From JASFTV01 sp050050615 (GTDB lineage Bacteria; Desulfobacterota; DSM-4660; Desulfatiglandales; HGW-15): a DNA stretch of 45,487 nt. Below, one piece after another: positions 41,148 to 45,487 of this stretch; the first letter of the stretch is position 1, and every line of letters starts with the position of its first letter. The translations under genes were made by a program, and so were the position numbers. Where the stretch lies: the NCBI GenBank assembly GCA_050050615.1, contig JASFTV010000002.1, positions 1 to 45,487 on the forward strand, given 5' to 3'. Under the pieces are notes generated by a model. That model was not told the DNA's origin. It saw only the letters and a list, made by a program, of their open reading frames with translations, and did not search any database.

Positions 41148-41448
41148 CTGATCTTTGCTCGGGCAATGTTGCTTGTTGTGGTGCAGTTGTACATGGGCTC
41201 TATTTAAGTAAAGCATGCAGGTTCACAGGAGCTCGTTTTGCCTTTGCCCTCTGGAAGAAGGCTTCAAAAGTCTCTTCGTAATTCAACGGTTCTCGGGAGT
41301 TATGGCGTACTGGAGTCATGGAAAATCTTATTTACTGTGACCTGAGACCAAAATAGGACGCTGGAAAGACTGCAAAGGCCAGATATCTTTCTCTCACACG
41401 GTGACCAACACTCCAATACCCCGATGCTGTTTTTCAGGCAAAGGCAAT

Positions 41449-41475
41449 GATCTTCGACCACGCCTGTCGAAGATC
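41449..41475. repeat. Perfect inverted repeat
   Basis: GATCTTCGAC, seven bases, GTCGAAGATC: a 10-bp perfect dyad in the dctP-dctQ gap. It could be a regulator site or a transposon end trace; no T-run. Confidence 0.5.
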
Positions 41476-41637
41476 CTGCCATGCGGGGAAGGATGGGGCT
41501 TAATCAGCAAGAGACTTAGTACTTACGAGCCTGTCTGACAGCGCGCTTAAGCAGTGCCTTTGTCCGAAGGGTTCTCGCAGGCGATTTGCTCTTCTAAATC
41601 CTCCCCTAGAAACTTTTGAAAGTATGAGGCATCTATC

Positions 41638-42216
41638 ATGAAACGGTTTGGTACTGTTTTGGCTTGGCTCATTAACGGATTGACCTACGTGACCGGGTGG
41701 ATCGCGGCGCTGTCCCTGATCGCTGCTGCCCTGATCGTCACGGAAGGTGTCATCGTCCGAAAGATATTCGGCGTTTCCACGATCTGGCAGATAGAAGCGT
41801 CTGTGTTTTTGCTCATTTTCGTTGTTTTTACTGGAGCTGCGTTTGTCCAGAAGAATGAGCATCATCTGAACGTGGATCTCGTTCTTATCCACCTCTCTCC
41901 GAGAACCAGAGAAACGATCCTTGTTGTCGTCTCCGTGATATCATGCATTCTAGCTGCCGTACTTGCTTGGTATGCATGGCCCATGTGGTGGGAATCTGTC
42001 GTAAAGAATGAACACTCTTATTCGTTGTGGGGGCCCCCGTTGTGGATTCCCTATCTCTTTCTCCCGCTTGGTATGACGGCCCTTTTCTTCCAATATATTG
42101 TACAGATACGGGAAAAAATCATCTCCCTGAGAAGAGGGGAATTCAGCAAAGAGAAGGAGCGCTTTGAATTAAAGGACATTGACCTATCCGAGACGGATTC
42201 AGGCCCAAAGGAATAA
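41638..42216 (+). CDS. dctQ: TRAP transporter small permease
   Basis: A 192-residue DctQ protein with four membrane helices. LIAAALIVTEGVIVRKIFG and AAFVQKNEHHLNVDLVLIHL are the usual conserved region (helix 1 end and the H-x-x-V-D motif). WGPPLWIPYLFLPLGMTALF is helix 4. The long charged C-terminus is cytoplasmic. GAGG precedes the ATG. 28 bases before dctM. Confidence 0.9.
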   Translation: MKRFGTVLAWLINGLTYVTGWIAALSLIAAALIVTEGVIVRKIFGVSTIWQIEASVFLLIFVVFTGAAFVQKNEHHLNVDLVLIHLSPRTRETILVVVSVISCILAAVLAWYAWPMWWESVVKNEHSYSLWGPPLWIPYLFLPLGMTALFFQYIVQIREKIISLRRGEFSKEKERFELKDIDLSETDSGPKE

Positions 42217-42244
42217 TGCCTCAGGCTGGAAAGGGTGGCCCACT

Positions 42245-43582
42245 ATGAATGAATATGTACTGGCCGTACTTTTGTTTGGAAGTGCTTTCGGTTTGCTCAT
42301 CTCCGGTATTCCCATATGGGCAGGACTCGTCGGGATATCCCTTGCATTCATCGTCATCTTGTCACCCCATCTGTTGGAGACGGTCCCATTCGTGCTTCAT
42401 GGCAGCATGGATAATTTTGCGCTACTCGCCATTCCCCTGTTCATTCTTCTAAGCGCCCCCATAGCTGAATCAGATGCAAGCAAAGATTTATACGAAACAC
42501 TGCACAAATGGCTCTACAAGATTCCCGGAGGACTCGGCATTGCCAACATGGTCGGGTGCGGTATCTTTGCTGCCCTGTGCGGGTCGAGCCCGGCCACTGC
42601 GGCAGCCATCGGTGGCATCGGGATTCCGGAGATGAGAAGGCGCGGCTACTCTCCCGCTCTGAGCACAGGGCTCATTGCCCATGCAGGCACTTTTGGTATC
42701 CTCATCCCGCCCAGTGTCACCATGATTCTCTACGGGGTTGCGACCGAGACGTCCATTGGCAAATGTTTTATTGCCGGTGTTATTCCAGGTATTCTTGAAG
42801 TTCTCTTAAGCTGTATCTGGGTCGGGGGTATCTTTTACTACCGTAAACTCGTGCCTGCCAAGCGGGGGGCCATGTATTACATTGAAGACCGGGGAGTCGT
42901 GGAAAGTTACACCTGGAAAGAAAGATTTACTTCTCTTATCAAGGTCCTGCCCTTTGTTTTGATCATCATGGGCATCATGGGATCCTTGTATGGTGGCTGG
43001 GCTACCCCGAGTGAAGCGGGTGGATTGGGGGCTGTTCTTTCCCTTTTCTTTGTAATGACCATTTACAAAATCTACAGACCCAGCCAGCTGTGGCGGATAT
43101 TTATCAAAGCGCTTAACGAAAGCAGCATGATATTGATGATCATGGCCGCTGCTCTACTATTCGCCTACGTCTCTTCTGATATCTATGCGACCCAAGCCCT
43201 TGGGGAGCTGATTTTGAAGATCCCTATCGGAAAGTGGGGGATCATCGTCCTTATCAACTTCCTGCTCTTGATATTGGGGTGCTTTATCCCGCCAGCGGCC
43301 GTGATCCTCATGGTAGCGCCTCTTCTGCTGCCCATTATCCAAGGATTGGGATTTGATCCTATATGGTTTGCGGTTATCATGACGGTTAATCTCGAGATCG
43401 GCCTGGTGACGCCTCCTGTAGGACTCAATCTTTATATTGTAAAGAATATCGCGCCTGATATTCCCATGTCGCATGTCTTACTGGGGGTGATCCCATTTGT
43501 GATCATTGAAGGCATTGTCATTTTCCTTGTCTGTGTCTGGCCTGAGTTGGCCTTATGGCTTCCAAACAGGATGATAGGCTAA
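42245..43582 (+). CDS. dctM: TRAP transporter large permease
   Basis: A 445-residue DctM/SiaM-type permease with about 12 helices. FALLAIPLFILLSAPIAES, GGLGIANMVGCGIFAALCGS (with SSPATAAAIG) and LIAHAGTFGILIPPSVTMIL are family signatures, and EIGLVTPPVGLNLYIVK near the end is typical. The start at 42245 has an AAAGGGTGG stretch upstream; the frame also continues upstream inside dctQ. Uses an ion gradient with DctP and DctQ to import its solute. Confidence 0.93.
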   Translation: MNEYVLAVLLFGSAFGLLISGIPIWAGLVGISLAFIVILSPHLLETVPFVLHGSMDNFALLAIPLFILLSAPIAESDASKDLYETLHKWLYKIPGGLGIANMVGCGIFAALCGSSPATAAAIGGIGIPEMRRRGYSPALSTGLIAHAGTFGILIPPSVTMILYGVATETSIGKCFIAGVIPGILEVLLSCIWVGGIFYYRKLVPAKRGAMYYIEDRGVVESYTWKERFTSLIKVLPFVLIIMGIMGSLYGGWATPSEAGGLGAVLSLFFVMTIYKIYRPSQLWRIFIKALNESSMILMIMAAALLFAYVSSDIYATQALGELILKIPIGKWGIIVLINFLLLILGCFIPPAAVILMVAPLLLPIIQGLGFDPIWFAVIMTVNLEIGLVTPPVGLNLYIVKNIAPDIPMSHVLLGVIPFVIIEGIVIFLVCVWPELALWLPNRMIG

Positions 43583-43696
43583 GACCACAATGCAGAATCG
43601 GTAGGAAATGGGCCGGGAACAGCCTATCGCACGTAACCCCATTCGCTGGCAGATGGGCATCTCAAAGGAACGAAGGGACTGAGAAATTTTTGAATT

Positions 43697-43757
43697 CATT
43701 CAGGGAAATTTTCTCCCGGAGTTTATCCTGAGGCACTCGAAGCGGTCGAAATGACAT
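43697..43757. repeat. Partial MITE-like repeat A5
   Basis: A remnant of family A: GGGAAATTTTCTCCCGGAGT, then TTTATCCTGAGGCACTCGAA and GCGGTCGAAATGACAT. No terminal arms. Confidence 0.5.
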
Positions 43758-43834
43758 CATTCATCAGGCACGTAGTTACGCCACTGGATTTTCGTTGAGC
43801 GGGAACCATAGATACACTCTAAATGGAGACCAAA

Positions 43835-45364
43835 ATGGCTGAAATATCTCTAAGGGATTGCTTTGAAGATTCCTTCTTGGCGCAGGAAGAGAAGAAAGCG
43901 ATCGCCTTCCTTCGTGGAAGCCAGTTAGAGACTGAAATCTCCTATCTTGAATTGGCCCGGGATTCAAATCGGATGGCCAATTTATTCCTAGACTTGGGCG
44001 TCGAGAAGGGAGACAGGGTCATCCTCTTCTTCCCAAAGTCCTTGATGTTTGTCATGGCCCATCTCGCCCTTCAAAAGATAGGCGCTATCGCTGTTCCTCT
44101 CAATCCGGGATTCAAGAAGTCTGAAATGGAATACTTCATTCGTGATGCGAATGCGAAACTTGTGCTCTGCGGGCCTCAACAGGAGGCCATGATCAAGGAA
44201 ATCGATCCAAGAATGACGAATGTGGTGATCGATACGGAAAAGCCATACCAAGATATCGATTTTTTCAGGTCCGCCTCAGATGACCCCATCCAGGCCGAGA
44301 TCAAACCGGATGATCCCGGGCTCATCATTTACACATCCGGAACCACGGGAAAACCCAAAGGGGCGATTCTTACCCAGAAAAATCTTGTTCACGATGCCAA
44401 AAATATTATCAAGATATGGGAAATAACGGCATCCGATGTGCTGTGCCACGCCCTTCCTCTTTTTCACGTGCACGGCCTTTGCTTTGCCCTTCATACTTCC
44501 TTGATGGCCGGCTCCCATGTGCTCATGCTCGATGTGTTTTCTCCTGAGGCGGTCATCCAGGCTTTGGCAAACAAAGAGGGGGAGCGTGCCTGTACCGTGT
44601 TTATGGCGGTTCCTTCCATGTATGGTAAGATGATGGACTATCTAGGAGACAGGAGACTGGATTTTGAGCACATGCGTCTGTGGACCTCCGGTTCAGCGCC
44701 CCTCCTACCCAAGGATTTTGACAGGATAAAGAGCCTCTTCGGCAAGGAGCCCGTGGAGCGCGAAGGGATGTCGGAGACGGGGATGAATTTTTCCAACCCC
44801 GTAAGGGGCGTTCGGAAGCCTGGTTCTATCGGAGTACCCCTCCCCAATCTCGAAGTGAGGATTGTGGATCTCGAGACGCTTCAGGATGTGGCGCCCGGTC
44901 AGACCGGGGAGATCTGGCTTAAAGGCCCTGCAGTGACGCCAGGGTATTGGCAAAAGCCCGAGGAGACTGCCAAGACCTTTGAGGAGGCCTGGTTCAGAAC
45001 CGGGGATCTGGGCAAAATTGATGAGCAAGGGTATTATTATCTGACGGACCGCATCAAACACATTATTATCTCAGGGGGTGAAAATATCTCTCCCAAAGAG
45101 GTGGAAGTGGTGATCAACCGGATGGAGGGCGTTGCTGAATCCTCTGTCGTGGGTATCCCGGATGAAAAATGGGGGGAAAAGGTCGTTGCAGCCGTGGTCC
45201 CCAAGCCCGGATTTGATATTAAGCCGGATGAGGTTCAGGAGCAGTGCAAACAGCACCTTCACAAATGGAAATGCCCCAAGGAAGTGGTTTTTCTCGAAGA
45301 GCTACCGAAAAACACCATGGGCAAGGTGCTTAAAGAAGAGGTCAAGAAAGCCTTCGAAAGCTAA
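43835..45364 (+). CDS. Acyl-CoA synthetase, malonyl-CoA synthetase (MatB)-like
   Basis: An ANL-superfamily adenylate-forming enzyme of about 509 residues. The P-loop IIYTSGTTGKPKGA is at about 164-177, EREGMSETGM is the A5-type motif and resembles the ER-GMTET-M of MatB malonyl-CoA synthetases, and WFRTGDLGKIDEQGYYYLTD with RIKHIIISGGENISPKE and the terminal PKNTMGKVLKEE (catalytic Lys) follow. I choose ATG 43835 because GGAG sits nine bases upstream; an ATG at 43823 is in frame. With the TRAP genes and GntR regulator upstream it suggests uptake and activation of a dicarboxylate; malonate is an inference. Confidence 0.85.
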   Translation: MAEISLRDCFEDSFLAQEEKKAIAFLRGSQLETEISYLELARDSNRMANLFLDLGVEKGDRVILFFPKSLMFVMAHLALQKIGAIAVPLNPGFKKSEMEYFIRDANAKLVLCGPQQEAMIKEIDPRMTNVVIDTEKPYQDIDFFRSASDDPIQAEIKPDDPGLIIYTSGTTGKPKGAILTQKNLVHDAKNIIKIWEITASDVLCHALPLFHVHGLCFALHTSLMAGSHVLMLDVFSPEAVIQALANKEGERACTVFMAVPSMYGKMMDYLGDRRLDFEHMRLWTSGSAPLLPKDFDRIKSLFGKEPVEREGMSETGMNFSNPVRGVRKPGSIGVPLPNLEVRIVDLETLQDVAPGQTGEIWLKGPAVTPGYWQKPEETAKTFEEAWFRTGDLGKIDEQGYYYLTDRIKHIIISGGENISPKEVEVVINRMEGVAESSVVGIPDEKWGEKVVAAVVPKPGFDIKPDEVQEQCKQHLHKWKCPKEVVFLEELPKNTMGKVLKEEVKKAFES

Positions 45365-45457
45365 AGGGCTGAGAGATCGATTTTTCGAGACAGAAGTCTC
45401 CATTGCCTTTTTGCTCACCACCGGATATACTTCCATAGGTTTACTGGAGAATGAAAG

Positions 45458-45487
45458 ATGGATCCAAAGGAAAGAATTGCTGGGAAA
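45458..45487 (+). CDS. Start of a further gene, cut by the window end
   Basis: ATG at 45458 opens MDPKERIAGK and runs to the edge; GGAG lies about ten bases upstream. It follows the synthetase gene by 93 bases. Too short to assign a product. Confidence 0.4.
   Translation, partial: MDPKERIAGK

Larger units (their letters stand above)
41022..41637. other. Long gap inside the TRAP operon
   Basis: 616 bases between dctP and dctQ, unusual for TRAP operons. It holds a terminator-like hairpin (41101-41147) and a perfect 10-bp dyad (41449-41475). A 39-codon minus-strand frame (41205-41321) starting MTPVRHNSREPLNYEETFEA looks compositionally coding but matches no family I know. Confidence 0.5.

Noticed and set aside
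41205..41321. 39-codon minus-strand frame in the dctP-dctQ gap, possible transposase remnant
   Set aside because: Too short, weak ribosome site, no family match; kept only as a remark.
1..45487. CRISPR arrays, tRNA and rRNA genes
   Set aside because: No regularly spaced repeats, cloverleaf or rRNA-like sequence was seen on either strand.

Overview
The window looks like a chromosome segment of a strictly anaerobic Gram-negative bacterium, most likely a Desulfobacterota (former Deltaproteobacteria) member. The evidence is a lipid A/heptose (LPS) cluster, a tungsten-type aldehyde ferredoxin oxidoreductase with its ferredoxin, a glutaconyl-CoA-decarboxylase-type carboxyltransferase, Liv and TRAP uptake systems, and dispersed palindromic repeats. 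Taxonomy is an inference from gene content; no rRNA or tRNA gene was found.

Region 1 (about 1-16.5 kb) is the most unusual part. An integron integrase gene (intI, 15552-16520, + strand) faces away from a leftward series of unrelated single genes, all on the minus strand. Six convincing attC sites separate several of them (5711-5783, 6497-6613, 6977-7066, 10446-10507, 11264-11338, 12437-12495). Cassettes read from the integrase outward: an AbrB/PIN toxin-antitoxin pair with its own promoter and operator, a CocE/NonD hydrolase, a metallo-beta-lactamase-fold hydrolase, a NapH-like membrane iron-sulfur protein, a SnoaL-like protein, a ten-repeat PD40 propeller protein, an epoxide-hydrolase-like protein, a TfoX-N protein, a decayed ribbon-helix-helix antitoxin and a bacterial histone-fold protein. 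The integrase has Arg where the catalytic His of the HxxR box is expected. Further left lie more minus-strand single genes (membrane protein, Ogt, iron-sulfur flavoprotein, SDR, Tag-like glycosylase, Ddl at the edge). They may be older cassettes, but no attC is convincing there.

Region 2 (16.8-22.5 kb, + strand) makes the LPS inner core and lipid A: lpxK, an LpxL-type acyltransferase, waaF, gmhB, waaC and a small Trm112-like zinc-ribbon protein. Region 3 (22.6-30.3 kb) holds CoA-ester carbon metabolism: a FabD-like malonyltransferase and an HMG-CoA-lyase-like protein on +, then a crotonase, a GcdA-type carboxyltransferase and a second HMGL-like protein on -, plus a stand-alone response regulator. 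A decayed XRE-cupin regulator with an in-frame TGA follows.

Region 4 (31.0-33.6 kb, + strand) is a compact TIGR04076 / four-cluster ferredoxin / aldehyde ferredoxin oxidoreductase operon. Region 5 (34.0-38.9 kb) is a branched-chain-amino-acid-type ABC importer whose second permease and first ATPase are fused (LivM-LivG). Region 6 (39.2 kb to the end) is a GntR/FCD regulator, a TRAP transporter (dctP, dctQ, dctM) and a MatB-like acyl-CoA synthetase. By analogy with mat clusters this could be malonate uptake and activation, which would fit the FabD-like gene upstream; this is inference.

Dispersed repeats link the regions: a MITE-like element of about 214 bp with 15-bp terminal inverted repeats (three copies plus two remnants), a shorter repeat that also encodes the C-terminal tail of Ogt, and a direct repeat of about 106 bp flanking the Liv binding-protein gene.
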